From assembly GCA_955652655.1 (NCBI GenBank), contig CATPCK010000843.1:1-19765 (forward strand): DNA of 19,765 nucleotides, given 5' to 3'. This stretch comes from an uncultured Ktedonobacteraceae bacterium. GTDB taxonomy: Bacteria; Chloroflexota; Ktedonobacteria; Ktedonobacterales; Ktedonobacteraceae. Position 1 is the first letter of the stretch; every line of letters begins with the position of its first letter. The position numbers and the translations under genes are program-made. This document shows positions 1 through 8,389 of this stretch, in pieces. The notes below the pieces were generated by a model, which did not search any database, had not been told where the DNA came from, and saw only the letters and a list, made by a program, of their open reading frames with translations.

Positions 1-212
1 AAATCCTTTGTTAGCTGCGTCTTCCTCTTTAGATGTAGGCAATGCTCAGCATCCAAAACATCAAAAGCTACCTGGTTTGAAAAGATAAATACTGTTTTAG
101 TCTGATTGATCTAATTGTACAAGGTGGGACTTATCTATGCAATACATTTATGATATGCTAATAAAAAGTTCAATGGTAGTATTTATCCGGTAACAGCGTT
201 AGGAGGTTTGCA

Positions 213-395
213 GTGAACGGGGTCCAACGCAATGTTCCAGAGAACAAAGTTGTTTTTCCCAATGGCAGACAGACTACACTCGTGGAAACTCTGCCAGGTG
301 CGTCTGCTAGTGAACTTATAACAAAGCTTGGCCTGGCACCAGCAGATGCGGTAACACCAAAGGCGACAATTCTGATTAAGGAAAAATGCCTTTAG
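213..395 (+). CDS. Small orphan protein, possible truncated N-terminus
   Basis: A 60-residue ORF starts at GTG 213 behind a good ribosome-binding site (AGGAGG at 201-206, 6 bases upstream), so translation is plausible. The protein has no signal peptide or membrane segment. A polar beginning (VVFPNGRQTTLVE) leads into an amphipathic helix (SASELITKLGL) and a short hydrophobic strand (ATILI) at the very end. A helix followed by a strand that breaks off abruptly resembles the lead-in to a Rossmann-like domain. I am reminded of the region before the first strand of SLOG/LSDAT-type nucleotide-sensing domains, but this is a weak resemblance. The reading frame ends before any glycine-rich loop, so it may be the stump of a larger gene. 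Function is unknown. A kinase gene follows about 350 bases downstream, apparently with its own promoter. Confidence 0.45.
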   Translation: MNGVQRNVPENKVVFPNGRQTTLVETLPGASASELITKLGLAPADAVTPKATILIKEKCL

Positions 396-539
396 AGTGA
401 GAGCTGCAACTGTCTCTATTGAGAACGGGTATTCCTGGTAGCTGGCATAGGGCTGATAACGTTTCGCCTATTTTAAAGCATTTTTGAACTGGCGTTAAGA
501 AGAGATTAGGTTTTTGCTTTTGGAATTGTATCTCTCGAC

Positions 540-558
540 TATAATTGCTCGTTATAAT
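540..558 (+). promoter_or_regulatory. Tandem TATAAT boxes, candidate kinase promoter
   Basis: Two perfect -10 hexamers (TATAAT at 540-545 and 553-558) lie 13 bases apart in the gap before the kinase gene. No convincing TTGACA-like -35 box sits at 16-18 bases from either, so this is a candidate only. The rest of 396-743 holds no gene that I can support. Confidence 0.35.
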
Positions 559-743
559 AGAGAGCCCTAATCTTGTGCAGCATGAGTGGAGCTGTTGGAA
601 GTATTGAATGCACAAGTGTAGTGGAAGTACCAATTACTGGTGAGTATGGCCTTTGAAACGTCGCCCCATTGGCGTCATGGCACTTCACTCTTGGTGAGTG
701 GAGAAGTTTCTTATCACTGTGGATCCTGGTCAAGAGGTTCAAT

Positions 744-1892
744 TTGCAACAAGAGCAGTTCATTTTACCTGAGAGCGTTACCGTGCGGGACCCCCAGGGA
801 AACCGGTATGTAATAGAGGGTGTCCTTGGGAAAGGGGAGTTTGGGGCTGTCTATCTGGTGAGGGAACGGGGTGAAAAACACAATTTGTTTGCTCTTAAAG
901 AGGTAATTAACCCGAATAAAGGCGATCGCGAGCGCTTTGCATTTGAAGGTGAGGTCCTCAAACGGCTGAATCATAAGGCACTGCCACGCGTGCATCGCGT
1001 GTTCGAAAATGACAAACTCAAGAGGGTGTATTTGCTCATGGACTATATCAAGGGACGGAACCTGGAGGTCTTACGGAGAGAGCAACCAGGAAAGTGTTTT
1101 TCCTTGCCCTTGGTCCTGGTCTTAATGGCTCCCATTGTGGATGCGCTGATGTATTTGCACACGCAAGACCCACCTATCGTGCATCGAGACATCAAACCTG
1201 CGAATATTATCGTACCCGTAGGAGGGGGTGAAGCGATGCTGGCCGATTTTGGTTCGGCGAAAGAATATGTACCCGGTACAGCAACAACCATCATAGATCG
1301 TCGTTCGCCTGGCTATGCCGCACCTGAGCAATACAGGACGGGTACCAATCCCTCAACTGATATTTATGGTCTGGGGGCAACACTCTACGTGCTGTTGACC
1401 GGCTCAGCCCCGATTGATGCCCCCTCCCGGGTCATAGGAAGTTTGAATGCAGGAGTCGATCCTCTTACGCCGGCAAACCTCCTCAAGCCTACAGTTCCTC
1501 TGGCTGTGGCCCAGGCTCTTCAGCGAGCTCTGTCGATCAACATGGCTGACCGCTTTGAGACCGTCGAGGAATTCTGGCAGGTGTTCATGGACCATGGCAC
1601 TCAGCAAATACCCCAAATTACCTCGATAGATCTATCTCAACCTTCTCCTCCTGAGCCAGATATTGAGGACAGTGGTCCTGAGTCTCCACAGAAAGAGCAA
1701 ATTGCCCCCCATGCTAAAAAACGGGATGCATTACGTATCTTCGCTGGCTTTCTTGTAATCGTAGTGATTGGCATAGCTTGCTTCTCTTACCTAAGGGGCT
1801 TTACCGTTCTCCTTCTCTGCTGCCTGGGCGTGCTTCTCCTATCACTCGGTGCGTTGCTGCATGATTTCTCCTCACGGGCACGCACGTTGTAG
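744..1892 (+). CDS. Membrane-anchored Ser/Thr protein kinase (Hanks type)
   Basis: Eukaryotic-type protein kinase that transfers the ATP phosphate to Ser/Thr of unidentified substrates. From a TTG start at 744 it has 382 residues: glycine loop GKGEFGAVY (29-37), ATP-anchoring Lys52 in FALKE, catalytic loop HRDIKPAN (147-154), DFG (168-170) and the APE motif (193-195), so all key catalytic residues are present. A Pro/Glu/Ser-rich linker (about 290-325) leads to two hydrophobic segments (about 330-350 and 353-372) separated by only a few residues, so the kinase is probably held at the membrane as a hairpin anchor with no extracellular sensor. The TTG start is preferred because AGAGG lies 6 bases upstream and the conserved family sequence begins just after it. 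An in-frame ATG at 669 would add 25 unconvincing residues and has no clear ribosome-binding site. The gene stands alone. Confidence 0.9.
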   Translation: MQQEQFILPESVTVRDPQGNRYVIEGVLGKGEFGAVYLVRERGEKHNLFALKEVINPNKGDRERFAFEGEVLKRLNHKALPRVHRVFENDKLKRVYLLMDYIKGRNLEVLRREQPGKCFSLPLVLVLMAPIVDALMYLHTQDPPIVHRDIKPANIIVPVGGGEAMLADFGSAKEYVPGTATTIIDRRSPGYAAPEQYRTGTNPSTDIYGLGATLYVLLTGSAPIDAPSRVIGSLNAGVDPLTPANLLKPTVPLAVAQALQRALSINMADRFETVEEFWQVFMDHGTQQIPQITSIDLSQPSPPEPDIEDSGPESPQKEQIAPHAKKRDALRIFAGFLVIVVIGIACFSYLRGFTVLLLCCLGVLLLSLGALLHDFSSRARTL

Positions 1893-2285
1893 AAAAACTC
1901 AGAATCTGTACAAGGCAATAAGATAGAATAGCTGTCTCAGGACATGTTTTCTTCCTCAGGCTGACTCATCTTACAACTCTGATGTGCGCGAAAAGGTTCG
2001 GGGAGAACCTGGTTCAGTTAAAGTATAACAGAAAATTACCGGGCTTTGGGGAAGTTTTCTGTGTAAAGCGCTTTCTGTGTGCCATTGCTATGAAATAGCC
2101 GTAAATAGCGCAAATCCGTGTCTACCCCTCATCGTGCTATAAGCCAGTATTCTCTATAGAGGTGAATTAGTCATTCTACAAGTCGGGGTGCATGACAGGC
2201 AGACAAGATGAGCCAGTTGTTCTTCTGAACAGGGAGATAAAAGATAGCTCTGGATGCTGCAAAGTCATTTCGTGTTATGGTATAC
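1893..2285. other. Intergenic region between convergent genes
   Basis: This gap lies between the ends of the kinase gene (+) and hicA (-). It holds a weak 6-bp hairpin (AGGTTC at 1994-1999 with GAACCT at 2005-2010) that has no following T-run. I see no coding potential, no RNA gene and no convincing terminator. Confidence 0.5.
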
Positions 2286-2507
2286 CTACAAAAACTCTTC
2301 CCTCTGTATGCCTGCTTGAGTGCAGATGGTTCTCAGGGTAGAGCTCTTGATTTTGTTATGATTGGGCAGGGTTAACGGAGTTTTCGTTCCATCAGCATTC
2401 TCACGAATCATAGCAATATGCTCTCGTTCTCTCACCACGGAAAATCCGAGTGATTCCAATGCCTTAATGACTTTCGTCTTAGGAGCATCAATAGGGAAAT
2501 GTGTCAC
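2286..2507 (-). CDS. hicA: HicA family mRNA interferase toxin
   Basis: Small (73 residues) HicA/YcfA-type toxin with a dsRNA-binding-like fold, a family that cleaves mRNA and is neutralised by HicB. The family pattern is visible: an N-terminal helix (VIKALESLGF), then a strand with the presumed catalytic His30 in REREHIAM, and the second conserved block TLPNHNKIKSSTLRTICTQAG (48-68), which matches the usual P-x-H...TLR-I...AG ending. The usual Gly-Ser before the catalytic His is replaced by Arg-Glu. Start is GTG at 2507, overlapping the hicB stop as GTGA, so translation is probably coupled to hicB. Length is normal for the family. The gene is the second in a hicB-hicA pair. Confidence 0.85.
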   Translation of the reverse strand: MTHFPIDAPKTKVIKALESLGFSVVREREHIAMIRENADGTKTPLTLPNHNKIKSSTLRTICTQAGIQREEFL

Positions 2508-2731
2508 GAGAGAGCTACCCCTGCTTCAGCTACAAAAGCTTCCAAGACAGGAGATTCCATATCAAAAATATCTGGGCCAAAGGCCTCAAGATGAAACCGT
2601 ATGGCAGATTTCACATCGGCAAGCGCCTCCTCATAGGTATCACCTTCTCCGACAACAACGCCTTTCAATCCCAGTGGATAAGCCACATAACCATCCGCAT
2701 GTTTTTCTACAATGATTTTAATTGGCTTCAT
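2504..2731 (-). CDS. hicB: HicB family antitoxin, short form
   Basis: Antitoxin of the HicBA pair (75 residues). It has the partial RNase H-like HicB fold: strand IKIIVEKHADGYVAYP, then GVVVGEGDTYEEALADVKSAIRFHLE, where the G-x-T-x-E-EAL-A helix is diagnostic. In this family the fold binds HicA and blocks it. There is no C-terminal ribbon-helix-helix or HTH domain, so this is the short version, which may not bind the operator by itself. Start ATG at 2731 has a strong ribosome-binding site (AAGAGGAG, about 6 bases upstream). It is the first gene of the pair and overlaps hicA by 4 bases. Confidence 0.85.
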   Translation of the reverse strand: MKPIKIIVEKHADGYVAYPLGLKGVVVGEGDTYEEALADVKSAIRFHLEAFGPDIFDMESPVLEAFVAEAGVALS

Positions 2732-2806
2732 AGTCTGCTCCTCTTAATTTAGCTAGATAGACACTGGTTGAAGCAACATATGTATCTACAAGCGCTTCAT
2801 AGGAGA

Positions 2807-2835
2807 ACCTTAGCAGGCAATGTTAAAGATGTCAA
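2807..2835 (-). promoter_or_regulatory. Candidate hicBA promoter
   Basis: On the minus strand a perfect -35 box TTGACA (2835-2830) is followed after 17 bases by TAAGGT (2812-2807), which matches the -10 consensus at only 3 of 6 positions. Two 8-bp perfect palindromes lie just downstream: AAGCGCTT at 2790-2797 and ACATATGT at 2776-2783. Either could be an operator, but this is inference. Confidence 0.4.
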
Positions 2836-3184
2836 GTGCTCTGCTATGCCGTGCCGTCTTCCAGCGCTCCACTTCTAAACTTAAGCTGTAAACTTACACA
2901 TTATCCTATTTGACACTCGTCTACAATTAATATAGTGGTTTTGGATAATTACTTTTTGAAGCATTGCAGAATCAGTCAACTACTCTAGTAGACGGAAAGA
3001 TTTAATAAGATTGCCAGCGTGTCAGGAGGATGGCCAAAGGTATTCGCGACATTAAACAAACTGTATCTCTCTATAGCCCTGCCACGTGGTAAAAGAAAAT
3101 AGGTTAATTGCACACAGTATCTGTACATTTCCCATGTAGAAAGGACGGAGTGCAACAGTCACAGATAGCTACGGAGGTTGTGTC
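2836..3184. other. Intergenic region upstream of the transporter operon
   Basis: The region lies between the divergent hicBA and transporter genes. On the + strand TTGACA at 2910-2915 is followed after 15 bases by TATAGT at 2931-2936. This may be a weak promoter, although the spacing is short and it is about 250 bases from the start codon. No gene is seen in the remainder. Confidence 0.35.
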
Positions 3185-4513
3185 ATGGCAACTAGAAACT
3201 CAGCCGAAGACGTATCCCAGCAGAATCAGAGGATTTTTAGTTTTGACTGGTATCGAACGCTTCCAAAACAAGCTGCCCATGCTTTTTGGGCCTCCTTCAT
3301 GGGATGGGCGTTGGATGCATTTGATTTTCAGGTATTCTCTCTTGCCTTGACAGCAATTGCGGCTACCTTTGCTCTGTCTAAAGGACAGTCAGGTCTCATC
3401 GCTACTGTCACACTGGTTGTATCAGCCATTGGCGGTGTGGCAGCTGGTGTATTGGCTGATAGTATTGGTCGTGTACGAACGCTCATGGTCACGATTGCAG
3501 TTTACGCCATCTTCACCTTCCTCTCAGGGCTTGCCCCGAACTATGGTTTGCTCCTCACCTTTCGCGCCATTCAGGGATTGGGCTTTGGAGGAGAATGGGC
3601 TGCAGGCGCAATACTTGTCGCTGAGGTCGCTAATCCTGTTCAGAGAGGACGTGTGCTTGGGATGGTTCAGAGTGCCTGGGCGATTGGGTGGGGGTTAGCC
3701 GTAGTGATGTATACGCTTATCTTTAGCCTGGTGGGACCAGCACTGGCCTGGCGTATTCTCTTCATGTTGGGTATTTTACCTGCCTTACTGATCCTGTATG
3801 TGCGAAGGAGCGTGCAAGAGCCAGAGGTGTACACTAAGACACGGGAGGCCGAGGAGCAAGAGACGAGTGAAGCGGTGCAAAGTGGTCAGCGTGGTGCCAG
3901 GGAGAACTCGCTACTTCAGATCTTCCGTCGCGATCTGATCGGCCCTACAGCAGCAGCCTCGCTACTGTCTATTGGAGCCCAGGGTGGGTACTACTCAATC
4001 TTCACCTGGTTGCCGACGTTTCTAAAAGATAGTCGTCATCTGACCATAGTAAATACAGGAGCGTACCTGGCCGTGGTGATTATTGGTTCTTTCCTCGGCT
4101 ACGTTGTTAGCGGCTACATTAACGATTGGATTGGTCGCCGTGCTACCTTTGCATTATACGCGATCGGCAGCGCAGTACTCATAGTTCTGTATACTCAGAT
4201 TCCGGTGGGCGCAAACGTGCTATTACTGGTTCTGGGAGCGCCGCTTGGTTTCTTTGCCTCTGGTATCTTCAGTGGCTTCGGTTCCTACCTGGCCGAACTC
4301 TATCCTAGCCGAGCGCGAGGTGCAGGACAAGGGTTTACTTATAACTTTGGGCGTGCTGTCGGCGCGTTTTTTCCGGCCATTGTTGGCTTCTTGTCCGTCA
4401 GTATTGGTCTGGCTGGCGCCGTGGCTTTTGGCGCTCTAGCATACGGGCTATGCTTAATAGCGTTGATTTTTCTACCGGAGACCAGAGGGAAGGCGTTTGT
4501 CGCTCTTGATTGA
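3185..4513 (+). CDS. MFS transporter, sugar/organic acid:H+ symporter type
   Basis: Integral membrane carrier of the major facilitator superfamily (442 residues, normal length), with about 12 hydrophobic segments and a charged central loop (about 205-240, EPEVYTKTREAEEQ onward). The loop 2-3 signature is visible as ADSIGRVR (Asp92 to Arg98) and is echoed in the second half as NDWIGRRATF. RAIQGLGFGGEWAAG resembles the fourth/fifth helix region of the aromatic/carboxylic acid symporters. Start ATG 3185 follows a good site, CGGAGGT at 3172-3178. The gene is followed with only a 23-base gap by hyuA and then hyuB, so it probably imports the substrate of that enzyme. The substrate cannot be read from the sequence; hydantoins, oxoproline-like lactams or organic acids are all possible. 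Confidence 0.85.
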   Translation: MATRNSAEDVSQQNQRIFSFDWYRTLPKQAAHAFWASFMGWALDAFDFQVFSLALTAIAATFALSKGQSGLIATVTLVVSAIGGVAAGVLADSIGRVRTLMVTIAVYAIFTFLSGLAPNYGLLLTFRAIQGLGFGGEWAAGAILVAEVANPVQRGRVLGMVQSAWAIGWGLAVVMYTLIFSLVGPALAWRILFMLGILPALLILYVRRSVQEPEVYTKTREAEEQETSEAVQSGQRGARENSLLQIFRRDLIGPTAAASLLSIGAQGGYYSIFTWLPTFLKDSRHLTIVNTGAYLAVVIIGSFLGYVVSGYINDWIGRRATFALYAIGSAVLIVLYTQIPVGANVLLLVLGAPLGFFASGIFSGFGSYLAELYPSRARGAGQGFTYNFGRAVGAFFPAIVGFLSVSIGLAGAVAFGALAYGLCLIALIFLPETRGKAFVALD

Positions 4514-4536
4514 GCGATCCTGGAGGGAGAATACGG

Positions 4537-6561
4537 ATGACAGAGCTACTTGTCGGGGTTGATACTGGAGGTACATTTACCGATCTTGTCCTTCTTCAAG
4601 AAGGCGAAATTCGCGTCCATAAAGTGCTTTCGACGCCCAATGATCCTTCTCAGGCAATTCTTCAGGGGTTATCCGACCTTGGCGTTAGGGAGAATCTTAG
4701 CGCATTAGTACACGGCTCGACTGTTGCAACCAATGCGGTGCTTGAGCACAAAGGGGTACGCACAGGTCTGATCACGACCGCTGGTTTTCGTGATGTACTT
4801 GAGATCGGTCGGCAGACACGTCCAAAGCTCTACGACCTCAAGGTTCAGAAGGAGCCTCCATTGGTACCTCGATCATTACGCCTTGAGGTTGTTGAGCGTC
4901 TCAATGAACGCGGCGAGGTGATGACTCCACTCGACGAGGCGTCGCTGAAGGCTGCAATAGAGTACATGCAAAAAGAGAACGTCGAAGCGATTGCCATTTG
5001 TCTCCTTTTTAGTTTCACCAATCCAGATCATGAGCGCAAGGTGGCTGAGGCAGCACGCTCGGCACGCTTTTATGTCTCAGCCTCATCCGAAGTGGTGCCT
5101 GAGTTTCGCGAGTACGAGCGGACCAGTACAGTTGTTCTCAATACATACATCGGACCACTCATAGACCGTTACCTGGCGAAACTGGAAGAAGTGCTGCCCA
5201 AGAATATCCCTTTTCGCATCATGCAATCGAATGGTGGTTCGATTTCGAGTGCAACAGCAAGACAAGAGGCGGCTCGCACACTTCTCTCAGGTCCAGCAGC
5301 AGGGGTAGTTGGTGCAGCATTTGTGGCTGAAGCATCTGGCTTCAAACATGTAATCACTCTCGATATCGGCGGCACATCCACTGATGTTGCGCTTATTGAT
5401 GGCGCAATTACTGAGGCCACGGATGGTAAGATTGGTGGGTATCCCACGAAGTTACCGATGATTGATATCCATACAGTTGGTGCTGGCGGTGGCAGCATTG
5501 CCTGGTTTGACGTTGGTGGAGCACTCCGCGTCGGGCCGAAATCGGCTGGTGCTGATCCTGGTCCAGCAGCCTATGGACGTGGAGGAACAGAGCCGACGGT
5601 GACTGATGCCAATGTTGTTCTCGGAAGACTCATTCCGACAGCCTTCCTTGGTGGCACAATGTCACTTGATACAAATCAAGCCCGTAAAGCCGTAGGAAGC
5701 ATTGCCGAGCGTTTGGGTACAACTCCCGAGGAAGCGGCATGGGGGATTATCCGCATTGTGAATGCCAATATGGAGGCTGCTATTCGTGTCATCTCAGTTG
5801 AGCGAGGCTCTGACCCGCGCCACTTCATACTCGCCGCCTTTGGTGGTGCTGGTCCTCTCCATGCATGTGAACTCGCAGCGGCATTGCAGATTCCTCGTGT
5901 GTTTATCCCGAAGGCGCCAGGTGTACTCTCTGCCCTTGGAATGCTGGCCGCCGACATCATCAAAGACTACGTCCGCACCATTATGGTCCACTCACAAGAG
6001 GCACATGAGACCGTGGAAAAAGTTTTCTCCAAGCTAGAGGAGCAAGGACGAGCCGAGCTTGCACAAGAAGGTTTTTCTTCCGAACAAGTCACAGTAGAGC
6101 CATCGCTTGATCTACGCTATGTGGGACAATCATACGAGCTTACCGTACCTTTCGAGGGAGACGTCGAACGTGCAGTCACACATTTTCACGCAGCACACGA
6201 GAAAAGATTCGGTTACAACGATCCACGTGAGCGCGTTCAAGTGGTGAATGTACGGCTTAAAGCACGGGGAACGGCTACGCGTCCAGTATTAGAACGGCAA
6301 GAAGAGCATAAAGGGGCAACTGCGACGCCTACAGAAACGCGATCAGTGGTCTTTGCAGGTGCAGATGGTGCAACGACTCATGATACAGCAGTATATGAAC
6401 GAGAGAAGCTTGTGCCAGGAGTAAGCATTAAAGGACCAGCTATCGTCACGCAGTATGATACGACAACCGTCCTACCTCCTGAGTGGCAAGCACGGATCGA
6501 TGTTATTGGAAATCTCATCGCCGAGCGTGTAAAAAAGAGCGAGGTAGCACATGAGCGATAA
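4537..6561 (+). CDS. hyuA: Hydantoinase/oxoprolinase family protein, subunit A
   Basis: A-type subunit of the ATP-dependent hydantoinase/5-oxoprolinase/acetone carboxylase family (674 residues). It belongs to the actin/ASKHA-like ATPase fold and would activate the carbonyl of a cyclic amide or ketone with ATP. Visible motifs are the phosphate loop VDTGGTFTD (8-16), HGSTVATNAVLEHKG from His59, the second ATP-binding motif DIGGTSTDVAL (from Asp276) and VGAGGGSIAWFD (from Val314). Start ATG 4537 is chosen because GGAGGG lies about 10 bases upstream and the family begins directly before the phosphate loop; an in-frame TTG at 4510, overlapping the transporter stop, would add only nine unconserved residues. 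The gene overlaps hyuB by 11 bases. The substrate is not determined. Related enzymes open N-methylhydantoin or 5-oxoproline, or carboxylate acetophenone. Confidence 0.93.
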   Translation: MTELLVGVDTGGTFTDLVLLQEGEIRVHKVLSTPNDPSQAILQGLSDLGVRENLSALVHGSTVATNAVLEHKGVRTGLITTAGFRDVLEIGRQTRPKLYDLKVQKEPPLVPRSLRLEVVERLNERGEVMTPLDEASLKAAIEYMQKENVEAIAICLLFSFTNPDHERKVAEAARSARFYVSASSEVVPEFREYERTSTVVLNTYIGPLIDRYLAKLEEVLPKNIPFRIMQSNGGSISSATARQEAARTLLSGPAAGVVGAAFVAEASGFKHVITLDIGGTSTDVALIDGAITEATDGKIGGYPTKLPMIDIHTVGAGGGSIAWFDVGGALRVGPKSAGADPGPAAYGRGGTEPTVTDANVVLGRLIPTAFLGGTMSLDTNQARKAVGSIAERLGTTPEEAAWGIIRIVNANMEAAIRVISVERGSDPRHFILAAFGGAGPLHACELAAALQIPRVFIPKAPGVLSALGMLAADIIKDYVRTIMVHSQEAHETVEKVFSKLEEQGRAELAQEGFSSEQVTVEPSLDLRYVGQSYELTVPFEGDVERAVTHFHAAHEKRFGYNDPRERVQVVNVRLKARGTATRPVLERQEEHKGATATPTETRSVVFAGADGATTHDTAVYEREKLVPGVSIKGPAIVTQYDTTTVLPPEWQARIDVIGNLIAERVKKSEVAHER

Positions 6562-8224
6562 AACCTCAGTTAATCCAATCAGCCTGGAACTCTTTAGAAG
6601 TGCGCTCACTGCTATTGCAGAGGAGATGGGCGTGGTTCTCACTCGTAGTAGTTATTCACCAAACATTAAGGAGAGGCGTGACTTTTCCTGCGCACTCTTT
6701 GATCTTGAGGGTCGGCTTGTTGCTCAGGCGGCACACATTCCAGTACATCTCGGCTCAATGCCCGACTCTGTTGCCGCCGCGCTCGACACCTTCGATCATT
6801 TCTCTCCTGGCGACATCATTGCGTTAAACGATCCTTTCCTGGGTGGAACCCATCTACCGGATATTACACTCATTGCACCGGTTTATGTACAGGTAGATTC
6901 GGCACCTATCCGTCCTGCCAACGACGCTAGCGCGTCTAGCTTCGCTCAGGCAGGACGCAAGGAGAGCGAACAACGCCTGATCGGGTTCGCGGCCAATCGC
7001 GCCCATCATTCCGATGTTGGAGGAATGTCGCCTGGCTCAATGCCCATAGCGACTGAGATCTACCAGGAGGGAATCATCATTCCACCAGTTAAGCTCTGGG
7101 AGGCAGATCACCCCAACCAGGTACTGCTGGATGTAATCCTGCGCAATGTTCGCACTCCCAATGAACGCCGGGGCGATCTCGCCGCGCAGATTGCAGCAAA
7201 CCGCACTGCTATACGACGAATGCAAGAACTCATCGACAGGTGGGGTCTCTCAACAACAGAAGAACACATTGATGCGTTGATTGCCTACGCTGAACGAATC
7301 GCAAGGGCAACCATCGAGGCTATTCCAGATGGACACTATGACTTTACCGACCACCTTGATAATGATGGATTCAGTGATGAGCCTGTCCCTATTACGGCTA
7401 TGGTCACGGTGCAAGGGGACACGATCACCGTTGATTTCACTGGAAGTGGGCAGCAAACGCGGGGCAACGTGAATGCGGTTGCTGCGGTTGCTAAGTCAGC
7501 AACCTATTACGTTGTTCGCTGTCTCATGCCAGAAGACGCTCCAATGAACCATGGTACATTTGCACCTGTCACAGTCATTGCACCAGAAGGAACCGTCGTA
7601 AATGCTCGCCAACCCGCAGCAGTAGCTCAGGGCAATGTCGAAACGTCTCAAAGGATTACAGATGTTGTTTTTGGAGCGTTAGCTACTGCATTGCCTGATA
7701 TCGTTCCCGCAGCAAGCCAGGGAACGATGAATAACATTACTGCCGGAGGTATCGATCCACGTACAGGTCAACCCTTTGCGTACTACGAGACAATGGGGGG
7801 TGGGATGGGTGCTAGACCTGGACTCGATGGCCTCTCAGGTGTTCATACGCATATGAGTAATACACTCAACACTCCTGTCGAAGCCTTTGAATATGCCTAT
7901 CCCATGCGAGTGAATACGTATCGCTTGCGAGATCATTCTGGTGGCAAGGGGGCATCGCGAGGAGGAGATGGACTGGTGCGAGAGTTCACCTTTGAAGTCC
8001 CAACGGAGGTCACGTTACTGACTGAGCGACGAAGCACCCACCCCTATGGTCTTCAAGGGGGCGAGCCTGGGATGCGAGGCGAGAACCGCTTACAGCATGA
8101 AGGTCAGGAGAAAGTTCTGCCAGGCAAGGTACATTTTCAGGCAACTCCTGGCGACCGCTTGACGATCCTTTCCCCAGGTGGAGGAGGTTGGGGAAAGCCT
8201 GAAAAAGATAATGAGGAGGTATAA
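6551..8224 (+). CDS. hyuB: Hydantoinase/oxoprolinase family protein, subunit B
   Basis: B-type subunit (557 residues) that partners HyuA and carries the ring-opening or carboxylation chemistry in this family. Visible family blocks include NPISLELFRSALTAIAEEMG at the N-terminus, RRDFSCALFD, NDPFLGGTHLPDITL, NRAHHSDVGGMSPGSMP, HTHMSNTLNTPVEAFEYAYP, RDHSGGKGASRGGDG and the glycine-rich end LSPGGGGWGKP. Start ATG 6551 lies inside the end of hyuA, with GAGG at 6541-6544, so translation is probably coupled. One oddity: between the strand ending in PVYVQV and LIGFAANRAHH there is an extra polar Ala/Ser/Arg-rich stretch of roughly 25 residues (about 113-140) where relatives that I know have a short turn. 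The gene is last in the transporter-hyuA-hyuB operon. Confidence 0.93.
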   Translation: MSDKTSVNPISLELFRSALTAIAEEMGVVLTRSSYSPNIKERRDFSCALFDLEGRLVAQAAHIPVHLGSMPDSVAAALDTFDHFSPGDIIALNDPFLGGTHLPDITLIAPVYVQVDSAPIRPANDASASSFAQAGRKESEQRLIGFAANRAHHSDVGGMSPGSMPIATEIYQEGIIIPPVKLWEADHPNQVLLDVILRNVRTPNERRGDLAAQIAANRTAIRRMQELIDRWGLSTTEEHIDALIAYAERIARATIEAIPDGHYDFTDHLDNDGFSDEPVPITAMVTVQGDTITVDFTGSGQQTRGNVNAVAAVAKSATYYVVRCLMPEDAPMNHGTFAPVTVIAPEGTVVNARQPAAVAQGNVETSQRITDVVFGALATALPDIVPAASQGTMNNITAGGIDPRTGQPFAYYETMGGGMGARPGLDGLSGVHTHMSNTLNTPVEAFEYAYPMRVNTYRLRDHSGGKGASRGGDGLVREFTFEVPTEVTLLTERRSTHPYGLQGGEPGMRGENRLQHEGQEKVLPGKVHFQATPGDRLTILSPGGGGWGKPEKDNEEV

Positions 8225-8389
8225 TACGAGAACATCGCAATTATGGAAAATATCTGCTATCATAAAAGTATCAAAACGACCGGAAAGCCTTCAGGCGGTA
8301 AAACGGAAATCCGCTGTAGCCATGTCCTTTCGTATGTTTGTATGCGACCCTTGTTAGGAATGAGTGAAGTAAAAAAGGAGACAACGAGT

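Noticed and set aside
2..88. 28-codon open frame ending in TAA at the left edge, a possible gene tail.
   Set aside because: Too short to tell from chance, and no recognisable motif.
669..743. ATG 669 as the start of the kinase.
   Set aside because: No ribosome-binding site is seen and the extra 25 residues do not fit the family; TTG 744 has AGAGG at proper spacing.
2193..2205. TGACAGGCAGACA shared with 17921-17933.
   Set aside because: A 13-base match is expected by chance a few times in a window of this size.
8243..8389. N-terminal extension of dodecin from ATG 8243.
   Set aside because: The 49 residues do not belong to the dodecin fold, and AAGGAG is correctly placed for ATG 8390.
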